Shown here: in pieces, positions 38,475-50,754 of the stretch
How positions within the stretch are numbered: the first letter of the stretch is position 1
Layout: each line of letters begins with the position of its first letter
From: Massilia sp. MS-15
GTDB lineage: Bacteria; Pseudomonadota; Gammaproteobacteria; Burkholderiales; Burkholderiaceae_D
Direction of reading: 5' to 3'
Length of the DNA: 64,000 bases
NCBI RefSeq assembly: GCF_020176695.1
Contig: NZ_JAIWIA010000040.1
Coordinates: forward strand, 1-64,000
Notes under the pieces: model-generated
Databases searched by the model: none
Told to the model about the DNA's origin: nothing
Seen by the model: the letters and a program-made list of their open reading frames with translations, nothing else
Position numbers and translations under genes: made by a program

Positions 38475-38888
38475 ATGCGCATCCTCCATACCATGCTCCG
38501 CGTCGGCGACCTGCAGCGCTCCATCGACTTCTATACCACCGTGCTCGGCATGAAACTGCTGCGCACCAGCGACAATCCCGAGTACAAGTACACGCTCGCC
38601 TTCCTTGGCTACGGCAGCAACCCGGAGCACGCCGAACTGGAACTCACCTACAACTATGGCGTCGACAGCTACGACATGGGCACGGCCTACGGCCATATCG
38701 CCATCTCGGCCGAAGACATCTACGCCACCTGCGAGGGCGTGCGCGCCGCGGGCGGCAACATCACGCGCGAGCCAGGTCCGGTCAAGGGCGGCAGTACCGT
38801 GATCGCCTTCATCACCGATCCGGACGGCTACAAGGTCGAACTCATCGAACGCAAGGACAACGCCTCGGGCGCCGGCCTGAGCAGCTAA
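38475..38888 (+). CDS. gloA: Lactoylglutathione lyase GloA (glyoxalase I)
   Basis: Glyoxalase I isomerises the methylglyoxal-glutathione adduct to S-lactoylglutathione. The 137-aa protein has the two VOC modules and all four metal ligands in their usual blocks: His5 in RILHTMLRV, Glu in [10 protein letters not shown], His in AYGHIAIS and Glu in YKVELIER. The last matches nickel-dependent bacterial enzymes. AGAAGGACACTCC precedes ATG 38475. Confidence 0.96.
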   Translation: MRILHTMLRVGDLQRSIDFYTTVLGMKLLRTSDNPEYKYTLAFLGYGSNPEHAELELTYNYGVDSYDMGTAYGHIAISAEDIYATCEGVRAAGGNITREPGPVKGGSTVIAFITDPDGYKVELIERKDNASGAGLSS

Positions 38889-38894
38889 GCCTCT

Positions 38895-38915
38895 GCCCGG
38901 CACGCTCTGCCGGGC
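38895..38915 (+). terminator. Hairpin after gloA
   Basis: Perfect 8-bp stem GCCCGGCA / TGCCGGGC with a 5-base loop, 6 bases after the stop. No T-run, so a factor-assisted stop or mere hairpin. Confidence 0.35.
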
Positions 38916-38931
38916 TGGCGTCGTCGTTCAT

Positions 38932-38963
38932 GGTGGATGGGCGGGTTTCCCACCCACCCGACG
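38932..38963 (-). repeat. Dispersed hairpin repeat, copy E (diverged)
   Basis: GGTGGATGGGCGGGTTTCCC followed by ACCCACCCGACG lies between the gloA and glf stops. It keeps the GGGCGGG core but has more differences than copies A-D. Confidence 0.55.
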
Positions 38964-38967
38964 AAAA

Positions 38968-40134
<1,167 letters not shown>

Positions 40135-40314
40135 TTAGGGATGAGTTTTCTGGCGGCGGCCCGGGATGCCGCATCATGGTGGGACGGATGCTTCCGCCCA
40201 GCCAGGAAAGACACATTAACCTTGTCAGTTTATCAGCTTTGTAAAAAACACCGCCCGCGTACGACTTATCGTGCGTCAACTATTTTGTCTTGCAATCAAT
40301 CACTTGACGCGCCG

Positions 40315-40354
40315 AAAAAACAAAAGCCCGGACCAAGCAAGGTCCGGGCTTTTT
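40315..40354 (-). terminator. Intrinsic terminator downstream of tolC (bidirectional)
   Basis: Stem AGCCCGGACC / GGTCCGGGCT (40325-40334 with 40341-40350) flanked by A- and T-runs on both sides. It lies 37 bp after the tolC stop on the minus strand. Confidence 0.88.
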
Positions 40355-40390
40355 AACAGTTTCGCGCAGGACGAGCCTGCTTGGTGATGT

Positions 40391-41755
40391 TTATTTTTGC
40401 AGCAGATTGTTCACTGCGGCCAGGTCTTCTTCGCGCAACGAGCCGGCCGCCGCCTTCAGGCGCAGGCCGTTCAGGATGGTGTCGTAGCGCGCGCGCGACA
40501 GGTCGGTGCGGGTCGAGTACAGCTGGCGCTGGGCATTGAGCACGTCGATGTTGATGCGCACGCCCACCTGGTAGCCCAGCTTGTTCGATTCCAGTGCCGA
40601 CTGGCTCGACACCTCGGCCGCTTCCAGCGCCTTGACCTGGGCCATGCCGCTGTTCACGCCGAGATAGGCCTGGCGCGCCTGCAGCGCGGCCTGGCGGCGC
40701 GTCGCTTCCAGGTCGTTGCGCGCCTTGTCTTCCAGGGCGATGGTTTCGCGCACGCGGCTGGTCACGCCGAAGCCGCTGAAGATCGGCACCGAGAACTGCA
40801 CGCCGATGGCATTGTTCTTGTTCACGGCGGACAGGCCGGAAATCCGGCCGTTGGTATCGATGCGCGAGGTGTTGGCGACCAGGTCGAGCGTCGGGTAATG
40901 GCCGGCCCGGGTCTTGGAAATGTCGCGCTTGGCGATCTCGACCTGCAGCTGCGACACGGCCACGCCATAGTTCTGGTTCTCGGCCGCCGAGACCCAGGGG
41001 TCGACGTTGGCCGGCGACGGCGCGTTCAGGGTGATGCCGGATTTCAGCGGCGCCAGGCCGGCCGGCTCGGTGCCGATGATGGCACGCAGCGCGTTGCGCT
41101 TGTTGTCCAGGTCGTTCACCGCGGCAAATTCCTGGGCGATCACCAGGTCGTAGGCTGCCTGTGCCTCGTGGGTGTCGGTGATGGTCTGGGTACCGACCTC
41201 GAAGTTGCGCTTGGCCGAAGCCAGCTGCTCGGTCACCGCGGTCTTCTGGGCGCGGGTCGACTCCAGCTTGTCCTGGGCCGCCAGCACGTCGAAATAGGCC
41301 TGCGCCACGCGCGTGATCAGGTCTTGCTGGGCCTGGGCAAACTGGGCTTCGGAAATCGACTGCTGCAGCTTGCTCTGCTGGTAGGTTTCCCAGCGGTCCC
41401 AGCGGAACAGCGGCTGGGTCAGGCCGATGGTGTACTCGGTGGTGCGCAGGTTGGAAGCCGTGCCCAGCACGCGGGTCTGGACGCCGGTTTGCTGGTTGGT
41501 GACCAGCTCGCCCTCGTTCCAGGGCGAGCCGTCACGGTCGTTCTTGATGCTGCTGCCGGTGATGCCGACGGTCGGGAGAAGGCCCGCGCGCCCCTGGACG
41601 ATCCGTTCCCGGCCGGCGGCGGCCGACGCGCGCGCGCTGGCGAAGGTCGCGTCGTTGGCCAGCGCCTGCTGGTATACCTGGATCAGATCGGCCGCGCTGG
41701 CATTGAGCGAAACGAAAGCACTGGCAAGCAGCACGGCAAGAAGGGGTTTCTGCAT
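40391..41755 (-). CDS. tolC: TolC family outer membrane channel
   Basis: A 454-aa outer-membrane efflux/secretion channel. Signal peptide MQKPLLAVLLASAFVSLNAS with AlaSerAlaAla cleavage, then two OEP repeats rich in long helices. Typical pieces are QVYQQALANDATFASARA near the start, EYTIGLTQPLFRWDRWETYQ and VQFSVPIFSGFGVTSRVRET. Length and Ala-rich helices match the type I secretion TolC. Start 41755 has GGAG 7 bases upstream. No inner-membrane partner is adjacent; TolC is often shared, and could serve the DUF4214 protein. Confidence 0.93.
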   Translation of the reverse strand: MQKPLLAVLLASAFVSLNASAADLIQVYQQALANDATFASARASAAAGRERIVQGRAGLLPTVGITGSSIKNDRDGSPWNEGELVTNQQTGVQTRVLGTASNLRTTEYTIGLTQPLFRWDRWETYQQSKLQQSISEAQFAQAQQDLITRVAQAYFDVLAAQDKLESTRAQKTAVTEQLASAKRNFEVGTQTITDTHEAQAAYDLVIAQEFAAVNDLDNKRNALRAIIGTEPAGLAPLKSGITLNAPSPANVDPWVSAAENQNYGVAVSQLQVEIAKRDISKTRAGHYPTLDLVANTSRIDTNGRISGLSAVNKNNAIGVQFSVPIFSGFGVTSRVRETIALEDKARNDLEATRRQAALQARQAYLGVNSGMAQVKALEAAEVSSQSALESNKLGYQVGVRINIDVLNAQRQLYSTRTDLSRARYDTILNGLRLKAAAGSLREEDLAAVNNLLQK

Positions 41756-41808
41756 CACATTCTCCACAGGAGTCATCAAAAGTTAAGGTCAGGTCGATCT
41801 TGCGCAGC

Positions 41809-42141
41809 TCAGTATTTCGGCATCGAAGGATCGACCTGTACGGCCCAGGCGTGTATCCCGCCCGTCAAATTCGTTACGTTGTCAAATCCGTTACGTTCCA
41901 GGAAGCTCGCGACCTGCATGCTGCGCGCCCCATGGTGGCAGATGCACACGATCTCGCGGTCATCCGGCAGTTCCCCGGCGCGGATCGGCACCAGGTGCAT
42001 CGGGATCTGGATCGAGCCCGCGATATGGCAGGTGGCGAACTCCCAGTTCTCGCGTACGTCCAGCAGCAGCGGCTGCTCGGCTTGCCCGGCTTGCGCCTGG
42101 GCCAGCCGGTCCGCCAGTTCCGGTGCGGTCAAATGCTGCAT
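41809..42141 (-). CDS. Rhodanese-like domain protein
   Basis: A single rhodanese domain of 110 aa. The active-site loop is CHHGARS with the nucleophilic Cys68, preceded by the LLLDVRENWEFATCHIAGSI block. Such enzymes transfer sulfane sulfur; the acceptor is not known. It lies 7 bp after pcm and before tolC, an order typical of Oxalobacteraceae and suggestive of a shared transcript. Confidence 0.9.
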   Translation of the reverse strand: MQHLTAPELADRLAQAQAGQAEQPLLLDVRENWEFATCHIAGSIQIPMHLVPIRAGELPDDREIVCICHHGARSMQVASFLERNGFDNVTNLTGGIHAWAVQVDPSMPKY

Positions 42142-42148
42142 CGCGTCC

Positions 42149-42802
42149 TCAGAACTGGAAGCGCGAGGGTGCCTGGGCGCCGGTCAGCAGCTTGACATTG
42201 GTCTCGAACAGCTTGACCGTGTCGTATCCCGTTTCCGAGCTGCGGGTAATGATGTTGAAGCTCATCGCCGGCGCCTCGCCCAGGATCACGCCGATGCGGC
42301 CGCCCACCTTGACCTGCTCCAGCAGGGCTTGCGGCAGCACCGGCATGCCGCCCGAGACCACGATCACGTCGTAGGGCGCGCCTTTGTTCCAACCGGCGGC
42401 GCCGTTGCCTTCCTCGACCGTCACGTTGGTGACGCCGGCACGCGCCAGGTTGTCGCGCGCCAGCTTGGCCGCTTCCGGCTGGATCTCGACGGTGGTCACG
42501 TGACGCGCCTTGTGCGCCAGCAGCGCCGCCATGTAGCCCGAACCGGTGCCGATCTCGAGGACGTTCTCATGCTTCTTGATCGCCAGCTCCTGCATGATGC
42601 GTGCTTCGACCTTCGGGTTGAACATCGCTTCGCCGCCCGGCAGCGGGATCTCGACGTCCGCGAACGCCAGGTTCTGGTAGGCGGCCGGCACGAAGGCTTC
42701 GCGCTTGACGACGTGCAGCAGGTCCAGCACGTCCTGGTCGAGCACATTCCACGGGCGAATCTGCTGTTCGATCATGTTGAAGCGGGCTTGTTCGATATTC
42801 AT
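42149..42802 (-). CDS. pcm: Protein-L-isoaspartate O-methyltransferase
   Basis: A SAM-dependent methyltransferase that repairs isoaspartyl residues, 217 aa. Motif I is VLEIGTGSGYMAALLA (about 82-97), preceded by PGGEAMFNPKVEARIMQEL and followed by VTTVEIQPE (motif II) and YDVIVVSGGMPVLP. The usual S-P-M/Q-pre-motif region is replaced by GGEAMFNP as in the betaproteobacterial subgroup, so substrate range may differ from E. coli Pcm. It heads the pcm-rhodanese-tolC run. Confidence 0.9.
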   Translation of the reverse strand: MNIEQARFNMIEQQIRPWNVLDQDVLDLLHVVKREAFVPAAYQNLAFADVEIPLPGGEAMFNPKVEARIMQELAIKKHENVLEIGTGSGYMAALLAHKARHVTTVEIQPEAAKLARDNLARAGVTNVTVEEGNGAAGWNKGAPYDVIVVSGGMPVLPQALLEQVKVGGRIGVILGEAPAMSFNIITRSSETGYDTVKLFETNVKLLTGAQAPSRFQF

Positions 42803-42965
42803 TTGCGTTCTCAGTGGAAAAATAAATAATCCGATATTTTATCGTTGAACAGCCCCAGGACGCACATCTTAGCGATGGCTTGCCTGAGGACAGGGGAAAT
42901 TGCGACAGTCTGCAGTTTGAAGGGGTTGAACGCCGAAAAAAGGGCGCGTTGGCGCAAACGACAAC

Positions 42966-43610
42966 TCAGCTGGCGCGGGGAAGCAGGCCGTGCAGGGTGA
43001 CATCGAGCAGGGATTCGAGGAAGGCCTGGGGCTGCAGTTCGTCGGATGCGCAGGGCGCCACCGCCGAATGCTTCCATGCATTGAGCATCATCATGGGTGC
43101 GATCAGCACCTGGGTCATCTGCACGGTGTCGAAAGACCGGAACTCGCCGCGCCGGATGCCGCGCTCGAGAATGCTGGAAATCATGCGCCGGGTACGGCTC
43201 ATGACTTCTTCACGGTAGAAGCGCGCCAGCTCGGGGAAGTTCACCGCTTCGGCCAGCATCAGCTTGCCGATGCCGGAAGCCTTGCTCTGGCCGATCTGGC
43301 GCGACCAGTTCATCACCACGCTGCGCAGCAGCTCGGCGCTATGGCCTTCGAACTCGGCCACGGACAGCTCGGCCTTGCCCAGGAAAGGCAGGATGCTTTC
43401 GCGCACGACGGCCTTGAACAGCTCTTCCTTGTTCGTATAGTAGAGATACAGGGTGCCCTTGGACACGCCGGCTCGGCGCGCGACGTCTTCCAGGCGGGTA
43501 GCGGCGAAACCACGCTCGACGAACAGGTCAATGGCGGCAGCAAGGAGCTCGTGGGGACGGGCATCCTTCCGGCGTTCCCAACGCGGCTTGCTGTCGAGTG
43601 GACATTGCAT
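42966..43610 (-). CDS. TetR family transcriptional regulator
   Basis: A 214-aa repressor-type protein with an N-terminal TetR helix-turn-helix (about 18-64; LFVERGFAATRLEDVARRAG and VSKGTLYLYYTNKEELF) and an effector-binding C-domain with conserved VSRTRRMISSILERGIRRGE. It precedes pcm on the same strand with 163 bp between, and may control the pcm-tolC run. The ATG 43610 is chosen at MQCPLDSKPRWERRK; an earlier ATG at 43676 has no typical sequence. Confidence 0.92.
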   Translation of the reverse strand: MQCPLDSKPRWERRKDARPHELLAAAIDLFVERGFAATRLEDVARRAGVSKGTLYLYYTNKEELFKAVVRESILPFLGKAELSVAEFEGHSAELLRSVVMNWSRQIGQSKASGIGKLMLAEAVNFPELARFYREEVMSRTRRMISSILERGIRRGEFRSFDTVQMTQVLIAPMMMLNAWKHSAVAPCASDELQPQAFLESLLDVTLHGLLPRAS

Positions 43611-43700
43611 GTTTCTGCCTAGTAACCAACTGAACAGCCTGCGAATATAGTCGGCACCGGCAGGGGAGTCAAGCAATCAATGCAATATGAAACTATCAAT

Positions 43701-43716
43701 GTAAACAAGTATTTAC
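43701..43716. promoter_or_regulatory. Possible TetR-type operator
   Basis: GTAAACAAGTATTTAC is a GTAAA-N6-TTTAC palindrome 91 bp upstream of the TetR gene and just beyond the SDR stop. Autoregulation is plausible; one site only. Confidence 0.35.
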
Positions 43717-43730
43717 GCCATTTTTGAAGC

Positions 43731-44615
43731 CTATCCACGCCCATAGATACGGCCGGCGGCGCGCGAGCCGTACAGGGCGCCGTCGGGATTGCGCGCCGGT
43801 TCGTCCTGCTGCTGGCGCGGCGCCTGGAATACCGCCAGCCGGTCCGCCAGCGCCGGGGCGACCCGCTCCACCATGATGTCGAGCCCGGCCATGAGACCGA
43901 CCCGCACGGTGCGCGCCGGCACCACCGCCGCCTGCAGGATGGCGGCCGCCACCTGGTGCGGATCGACCTGGGGCGAAGGCAGCTTCGGCTCGCAATCCAT
44001 GTAGTTGCGCGCGTGCTGGGGCAGCGGCGTATCGGCCGCGGTGGGCTCGACCAGGGTAATCGAGACCGGTGCGCCCTCCATGTGTTCGACCTCGATGCGC
44101 AGCGCGTCCGTAAACCCCTTCACGGCATGCTTGCTGGCCGAGTACATGCCCTGCAGCGGGATCGCCACCTCGGAGGCCTCGCTGCCGAGGTTGACCAGGG
44201 CGCCGCCCTGGCGCTTCAGGTGCGGCAGCGCGACCAGGGAACCATGCACCATGCCCCAGAAATTGATGTCGAACAGGCGCCGGCTGTCTTCCTCGGACAC
44301 CTGGTCGAGGCGTCCGTAGATGGTGGCGCCGGCATTGTTGATCCAGGTATCGATGCGGCCGAAGCGCTCCAGCGCCACCTGGGCGATGCGCTCGACGTCG
44401 GCACGCACGGCGACGTCGGCCACGACGGCGACGGCCTCGACGCCATTCTCCACCAGGCCCTGCACCACGGCCTCGAGCACGTCGCCCCCGCGCGCGGCCA
44501 GCACCAGTTTCGCGCCCCGCTTCCCGGCTTCCTGGGCGGTGGCCAGGCCGATGCCGCTGGAGGCGCCGGTAATCACCAGGACCTGGCGGTCCAGGGGCTT
44601 GAGGGGACTGGACAT
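43731..44615 (-). CDS. Short-chain dehydrogenase/reductase
   Basis: A 294-aa classical SDR. The NAD(P)-binding [20 protein letters not shown] (about 16-35), NNAGA motif near 92 and the catalytic [11 protein letters not shown] (Tyr-x-x-x-Lys, about 158-168) with upstream Ser are all present. An Arg-rich start after beta-2 (AARGG) suggests NADP. The C-terminal 40 residues are longer than in basic SDRs. Substrate unknown. Confidence 0.92.
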   Translation of the reverse strand: MSSPLKPLDRQVLVITGASSGIGLATAQEAGKRGAKLVLAARGGDVLEAVVQGLVENGVEAVAVVADVAVRADVERIAQVALERFGRIDTWINNAGATIYGRLDQVSEEDSRRLFDINFWGMVHGSLVALPHLKRQGGALVNLGSEASEVAIPLQGMYSASKHAVKGFTDALRIEVEHMEGAPVSITLVEPTAADTPLPQHARNYMDCEPKLPSPQVDPHQVAAAILQAAVVPARTVRVGLMAGLDIMVERVAPALADRLAVFQAPRQQQDEPARNPDGALYGSRAAGRIYGRG

Positions 44616-44738
44616 GGGGCCTCCTGCTCATGGGTGTGCGATGGATGCAACGTAGCAGGAAATCGGCGGGCGACGCGCCCGCTACGGGCGGGGGAGCGGT
44701 ATACTTCCGGCCTGCCTTTTTCGAGCTACCCACCCACC

Positions 44739-44993
44739 ATGCAGTGCAGAGACAACTGCGGCGCCTGCTGCACCGCGCCTTCGATCACCAGTCCGATCCC
44801 GGGCATGCCGGATGGCAAGCCGGCCGGCGTGCCCTGCGTGCAGCTGGACCAGGACCAGCGCTGCCGCATCTTCGGCCGGCCGGAACGCCCGGCCTTCTGC
44901 GGCGGCCTGCAGCCCTCGGCGGAGATGTGCGGGTCCAGCCGCGTGCAGGCGATCCACTGGCTCGATGCGCTCGAGCGCGCGACCGCGCCTTAA
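44739..44993 (+). CDS. YkgJ family cysteine cluster protein
   Basis: An 84-aa protein built on cysteines: CRDNCGACC (residues 3-11, C-x3-C-x2-CC), then single Cys in GVPCVQL, QRCRIFG, AFCGGL and EMCGS. This is the pattern of YkgJ/UPF0153 proteins, thought to bind zinc or iron. Function is unknown. Its 3' end overlaps the convergent small gene at 44990 by 4 bp. Confidence 0.85.
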   Translation: MQCRDNCGACCTAPSITSPIPGMPDGKPAGVPCVQLDQDQRCRIFGRPERPAFCGGLQPSAEMCGSSRVQAIHWLDALERATAP

Positions 44994-45196
44994 GGTGGCG
45001 AATCGGGTGGCGAATCGGGCTTGACCAGGCCGAGGCGCTTTTTCTTTTTCTTGATGACGCTGGCCTGCTCGATCGCCGGTTTGATGGCCGGCGGCGGCGC
45101 GACGGGCAAAGGAAAGCCGAGGAAGGCCATCACGAAAAAGATCGGCAGCAGCACATAGAACAGCGGCCGTCTCCAGTTGAGTTTCTCTTTGAGCAT
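44990..45196 (-). CDS. Small single-pass membrane protein
   Basis: A 68-aa protein with one hydrophobic helix ([20 protein letters not shown], about 12-31), a Pro-rich segment and a Lys-rich stretch (KKKKKR) before a C-terminus made of tandem PDSPP units. The DNA repeat GGTGGCGAATCG occurs twice there. Not recognised; possibly a small inner-membrane protein. Confidence 0.55.
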   Translation of the reverse strand: MLKEKLNWRRPLFYVLLPIFFVMAFLGFPLPVAPPPAIKPAIEQASVIKKKKKRLGLVKPDSPPDSPP

Positions 45197-45283
45197 GCGC
45201 GCCAGATGGTGCTGTCATTACGCAAAGCAAGACCCTACCTTTACCCGCACAGGGTAATCTCGCGACCAGGCTCCCGCGCAGTG

Positions 45284-45694
45284 CTACGCCACGGAACGCT
45301 GGCCGCGCGCCTGCTGCACACGCTGGAACAGTGAACCCAGGGTCAGGCCCTCGTGCCAGATCTCGTCCAGCCGCAGGCCGTACTTGTCGCGCAGGGCCCT
45401 GGCCAGGCGCTCCAGTTCCTGGGCGTCCGGCAGCCAGCGCGTCGGGTTGGCGGCGCGGTAGAGGCCCAGCACTTCGTCGTCCGGACGCAGGCGCAAGGGC
45501 TCGTTTTCGCGGAAGGACAAGGCCGACACGAACACGGACAGGAAATCGCGGATGTCCTTGCGCGAGGCGGCAGGGAAAGTGCTGCGCCAGACCCGGCCCT
45601 GCCAGGGACGGTAGTGCAAGCTGTTGGGCAGTTGCCAACCATGAAATGCTGCCCAGGCAAGCGCAGCAAGGATGAGGACAACGAAAATACTCAT
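45284..45694 (-). CDS. Hypothetical protein with N-terminal membrane helix
   Basis: A 136-aa protein: residues 1-18 form a membrane anchor (MSIFVVLILAALAWAAFHGW), followed by a soluble region rich in charged and aromatic residues with DEVLGLYRAANP and LARALRDKYGLRLDEIWHEG. No family is recalled. The soluble part would face the periplasm or cytoplasm depending on topology. Confidence 0.65.
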   Translation of the reverse strand: MSIFVVLILAALAWAAFHGWQLPNSLHYRPWQGRVWRSTFPAASRKDIRDFLSVFVSALSFRENEPLRLRPDDEVLGLYRAANPTRWLPDAQELERLARALRDKYGLRLDEIWHEGLTLGSLFQRVQQARGQRSVA

Positions 45695-45905
45695 GCGTCC
45701 GAGTGTAGCACGCGTTGGCGCTGGCGGCGCACGACAGAATGTTGAGCTAAGCGGCAGGAACTAACCCTACGGCAACGCGAGCGCGGTACAATCATGGACC
45801 GGACACGGCTGGTGCAAAGCCGCCTGTTGTGATCGTGTTAAGCTTCGCCCCCGCCGTACTTCCACAGCCACCCCCGTAAACATCCGCACCCAGCTGACGT
45901 ATTCA

Positions 45906-46739
45906 ATGGACATTCTTCTCGCCATCAAGGCGATCATCATGGGCCTGGTCGAAGGCTTCACCGAGTTCCTCCCGATTTCCTCCACCGGCCACCTGATCCT
46001 GGCGGGCAGCCTGCTGAATTTTACTGGCGAGAAGGTCAAGGTGTTCGAGATCGCGATCCAGGCCGGCGCCATGCTGGCCGTGATCTGGGAATACCGCGCA
46101 CGCATTGCGCGCGTGCTCGCCGGCCTCGGTTCGGACCCGAACCAGCGCCGCTTCGCGATCAATATCGTGATCGCCTTCCTGCCGGCCGCCCTGCTCGGTT
46201 TCCTGTTCAGCGGGCTGATCAAGGCTGAACTGTTCGCACCGGTCCCGGTGGCCACCGCCTTCATCGTCGGCGGCCTGGTCATCCTGTGGGTCGAGCGACG
46301 CCACACGGGCGATGGACACACCGCGCGCGTGGACAGCGTGGACGACATGCGCTTCTCGGACGCGCTGAAGGTCGGCCTGGCCCAGGCCTTCGCCCTGATT
46401 CCCGGCACCAGCCGCTCCGGCGCGACGATCATCGGCGGCATGCTGTTCGGCCTGTCGCGCAAGGCGGCCACCGAGTTCTCCTTCTTCCTGGCGATCCCGA
46501 CCCTGCTTGGCGCCACCGTGTATTCGGTACTGAAGGAGCGCCACCTGCTGTCGATGGCCGACCTGCCGATGTTCGGCCTGGGCGGGCTGGCGGCCTTCGC
46601 CTCGGCCTTCCTGTGCGTACGCTGGCTGCTGCGCTACATCAGCACGCACGACTTCACGATCTTTGCCTGGTACCGTATCGTATTCGGTATCCTGGTCCTC
46701 GTGACCGCGCACTTCGACCTGGTCGTGTGGGCGGAATAA
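45906..46739 (+). CDS. uppP: Undecaprenyl-diphosphate phosphatase UppP (BacA)
   Basis: UppP dephosphorylates undecaprenyl pyrophosphate to recycle the lipid carrier of peptidoglycan synthesis. The 277-aa inner-membrane protein has eight helices and both signature motifs: [20 protein letters not shown] (about 16-35) and [15 protein letters not shown] (about 163-177) with the catalytic Glu/His/Arg set. Overproduction gives bacitracin tolerance in E. coli. recQ follows after 14 bp. Confidence 0.97.
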   Translation: MDILLAIKAIIMGLVEGFTEFLPISSTGHLILAGSLLNFTGEKVKVFEIAIQAGAMLAVIWEYRARIARVLAGLGSDPNQRRFAINIVIAFLPAALLGFLFSGLIKAELFAPVPVATAFIVGGLVILWVERRHTGDGHTARVDSVDDMRFSDALKVGLAQAFALIPGTSRSGATIIGGMLFGLSRKAATEFSFFLAIPTLLGATVYSVLKERHLLSMADLPMFGLGGLAAFASAFLCVRWLLRYISTHDFTIFAWYRIVFGILVLVTAHFDLVVWAE

Positions 46740-46753
46740 TCAGCAAGTAAAGC

Positions 46754-48588
<1,835 letters not shown>

Positions 48589-48589
<1 letters not shown>

Positions 48590-48616
48590 GTCCCGCGCCG
48601 GGACCTGTTATTTTTT
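48589..48616 (+). terminator. Intrinsic terminator of recQ
   Basis: GGTCCC / GGGACC (48589-48594 with 48600-48605) followed by TGTTATTTTTT. It overlaps the stop region of convergent trmB. Confidence 0.65.
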
Positions 48617-49327
48617 GGTGAACACCAGGTCCCACACCCCGTGCCCCAGCTTCAGGCCACGGTTTTCGAACTTGGTCAGCGGACGGTAGGCCGGCTGCGG
48701 CGCATAGCCTTCGGCCGTGTTCTGCAGCAGCGGCTCCTTGCCCAGCACCTCCAGCATCTGCACCGCGTAGTCTTCCCAATCGGTGGCGCAATGCAGATAG
48801 CCGCCCGGCGCCAGCTTGTCGCACAGGAGTTTCACGAACGGACCCTGGATCAGGCGCCGCTTGTTGTGGCGCGCCTTGTGCCACGGGTCCGGGAAGAACA
48901 CGTGCACGCCGGCCAGCGCGCCGTCGGGAATCATGTGGTTCAGCACCTCGACCACGTCGTGCTGGATCAGGCGCAGGTTCTCGATGCCCTGCTCCCCGAT
49001 CTGCTTGAGCAGGCTGCCCACGCCGGGGGTATGGACTTCAACGCCAATGAAATTTTTTTCCGGCATCAGGCGGGCGATGTGCGCCGTGGTGTCGCCCATG
49101 CCGAAGCCGATTTCCAGGATGGTCGGCGCCTGGCGGCCAAAGGCCTGTTCCAGGTCCAGGCTCTCCCGCTTGTACTCGACCAGGTACCTGGGACCGAGTT
49201 CCTCCAACGCGCGCGCCTGGGCGGTCGACAGCCGGCCGGCCCGCGTGACGAAACTGCGGATGCGGTGTTCGGTCGGATCGTACAGCATGGGCCGCGCCGG
49301 GCCATTGGTGGGCTTTTCAGAAGACAT
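48608..49327 (-). CDS. trmB: tRNA (guanine-N7)-methyltransferase TrmB
   Basis: TrmB makes m7G46 in the variable loop of tRNAs. The 239-aa protein has the SAM motif [16 protein letters not shown] (about 71-86), [12 protein letters not shown], and [20 protein letters not shown] with the catalytic Asp and tRNA-binding residues, then [17 protein letters not shown] at the C-terminus. Orientation is convergent with recQ. Confidence 0.97.
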   Translation of the reverse strand: MSSEKPTNGPARPMLYDPTEHRIRSFVTRAGRLSTAQARALEELGPRYLVEYKRESLDLEQAFGRQAPTILEIGFGMGDTTAHIARLMPEKNFIGVEVHTPGVGSLLKQIGEQGIENLRLIQHDVVEVLNHMIPDGALAGVHVFFPDPWHKARHNKRRLIQGPFVKLLCDKLAPGGYLHCATDWEDYAVQMLEVLGKEPLLQNTAEGYAPQPAYRPLTKFENRGLKLGHGVWDLVFTKK

Positions 49328-49468
49328 GGAGAACCGTAAGAGACAGTGGTGAGGAAAAAACGGCTGTCATTATAGCCCAGGCGCCGGCACTGCCCGGGCC
49401 CGTGCGGGGCTGGAAGGGAGAATCGCGGATAATCATGCTGTTTATTTGTCCAGCCCGGAGCTCCTTCC

Positions 49469-50584
49469 ATGCACGCCGTGAAACACCCGATCGCCACCGA
49501 CGAGAACGTCGCTACCGCCCACCTGACGTCCTTCCATTACGGCAGCCCCGGGACCGGCAAGAAAATCTATATCCAGGCCGCCGTCCATGCCGACGAAGTG
49601 CCCGCCATGCTGGTGGCGCATGTGCTGCGCCAGGAACTGGAACGCCTGGACGCCGAGGGCCGCATCCATGGCGAGATCATCCTGGTGCCGGCGGCCAATC
49701 CGATCGGCCTGTCGCAGGTGATCCATGGCACGCCCTTCGGGCGCTACGACCTGGCGACCGGGATCAACTTCAACCGACTGTACCGGCATGTCGCCGATGC
49801 ACTCAAGCAGTCGCTCGAAGGCAGGCTGGGCAGCGACATCGACGCCAACGTCGCCCTGATCCGCGCGGCGGCGCGGGAACAGGTCGCGCTGTGGGAGCCC
49901 GAGAGCAATGTCGAGACCCTCAAGAAGACCCTGCTGTCGATGGCCGTCGATGCCGACATCGTGCTCGACCTGCACTGCGATAACGAAGCCCTGCTGCACA
50001 TGTATACCGGCACGCCGCTGGTGGAAACCGTGGCGCCGCTGACGGCCCTGCTGGGCGCCCGCGTGCTGCTGGTGGCCAAGGCGTCCGGGGGCGAGGCCTT
50101 CGATGAAGCCTGCAGCCGCCTGTGGTGGGACCTGGCCGACCATTTCGAAGGCACGGCGATCCCACCGGCCTGCGCCGCCGTCACGGTCGAACTGCGCGGC
50201 GAGAACGACGTGCGCTACGACTACGCGCGCCTGGACGCCGCCGCTTTGCTGCAATACCTGGGCCACGCCGGGGTGCTCGACATCCCTTTGCTGCCGCTGC
50301 CGGAAACCCCGTGCCGCGCGACGCCGCTGAATGCGGTCGAACCGCTGGCGGCGCCGCATGCCGGGGTACTGGTATTCCACAAGAAGCTGGGCGACATGGT
50401 CGAGGCGGGCGAGCCGGTGGCGGATATCGTCAATCCTGTCAGCGGCCAGGTGACAACACTGGTGGCCGGACATGCCGGGCTGCTGTTTGCGAGCACGGCG
50501 CATCGGCACCTGCTACGTGGAATGCATGTCTGCAAGATTGCGGGGACTGAATCGTTTCGCTCGGGCGACCTGCTGAGTGCCTGA
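49469..50584 (+). CDS. Succinylglutamate desuccinylase/aspartoacylase family protein
   Basis: A 371-aa M14-like zinc amidohydrolase. Zinc ligands: His and Glu of VHADEVPA (about 39-46) and His in DLHCDNEALL; the substrate-binding NFNRLYRH also fits. A C-terminal biotinyl-lipoyl-like beta domain (HKKLGDMVEAGEPVADIVNP) follows, as in many AstE/AGTase-related proteins. The lack of other ast genes argues against a role in arginine catabolism. Substrate unknown. Confidence 0.85.
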   Translation: MHAVKHPIATDENVATAHLTSFHYGSPGTGKKIYIQAAVHADEVPAMLVAHVLRQELERLDAEGRIHGEIILVPAANPIGLSQVIHGTPFGRYDLATGINFNRLYRHVADALKQSLEGRLGSDIDANVALIRAAAREQVALWEPESNVETLKKTLLSMAVDADIVLDLHCDNEALLHMYTGTPLVETVAPLTALLGARVLLVAKASGGEAFDEACSRLWWDLADHFEGTAIPPACAAVTVELRGENDVRYDYARLDAAALLQYLGHAGVLDIPLLPLPETPCRATPLNAVEPLAAPHAGVLVFHKKLGDMVEAGEPVADIVNPVSGQVTTLVAGHAGLLFASTAHRHLLRGMHVCKIAGTESFRSGDLLSA

Positions 50585-50696
50585 AATATGACATTTATAC
50601 AATTTGGTTAAAATTCCTGTCGAGATTATTTACACATTTAGTGATATTATTACAATAATTTCCCTAAGTCATTGATATAATTAAATATTTTCTTGC

Positions 50697-50712
50697 TGGC
50701 ATGAGACTTGCT
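50697..50712 (+). promoter_or_regulatory. Sigma-54 promoter of the PEP-CTERM gene
   Basis: TGGCATGAGACTTGCT has the -24 GG and -12 GC twelve bases apart and one difference from the consensus TGGCAC-R-N4-TTGCW. It lies 43 bases before the ATG. In exosortase bacteria such promoters depend on RpoN and the PrsR activator. The AT-rich DNA from 50585 to 50690 could hold activator sites. Confidence 0.8.
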
Positions 50713-50754
50713 CATAGGTACGCAGTTATTCCTGACAACCTACTGAGACCACCC

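Noticed and set aside
49438..49453. CTGTTTATTTGTCCAG before the AstE-like gene, near-match to a LexA box
   Set aside because: The second half is CCAG instead of ACAG, and no promoter overlap or SOS function is seen.
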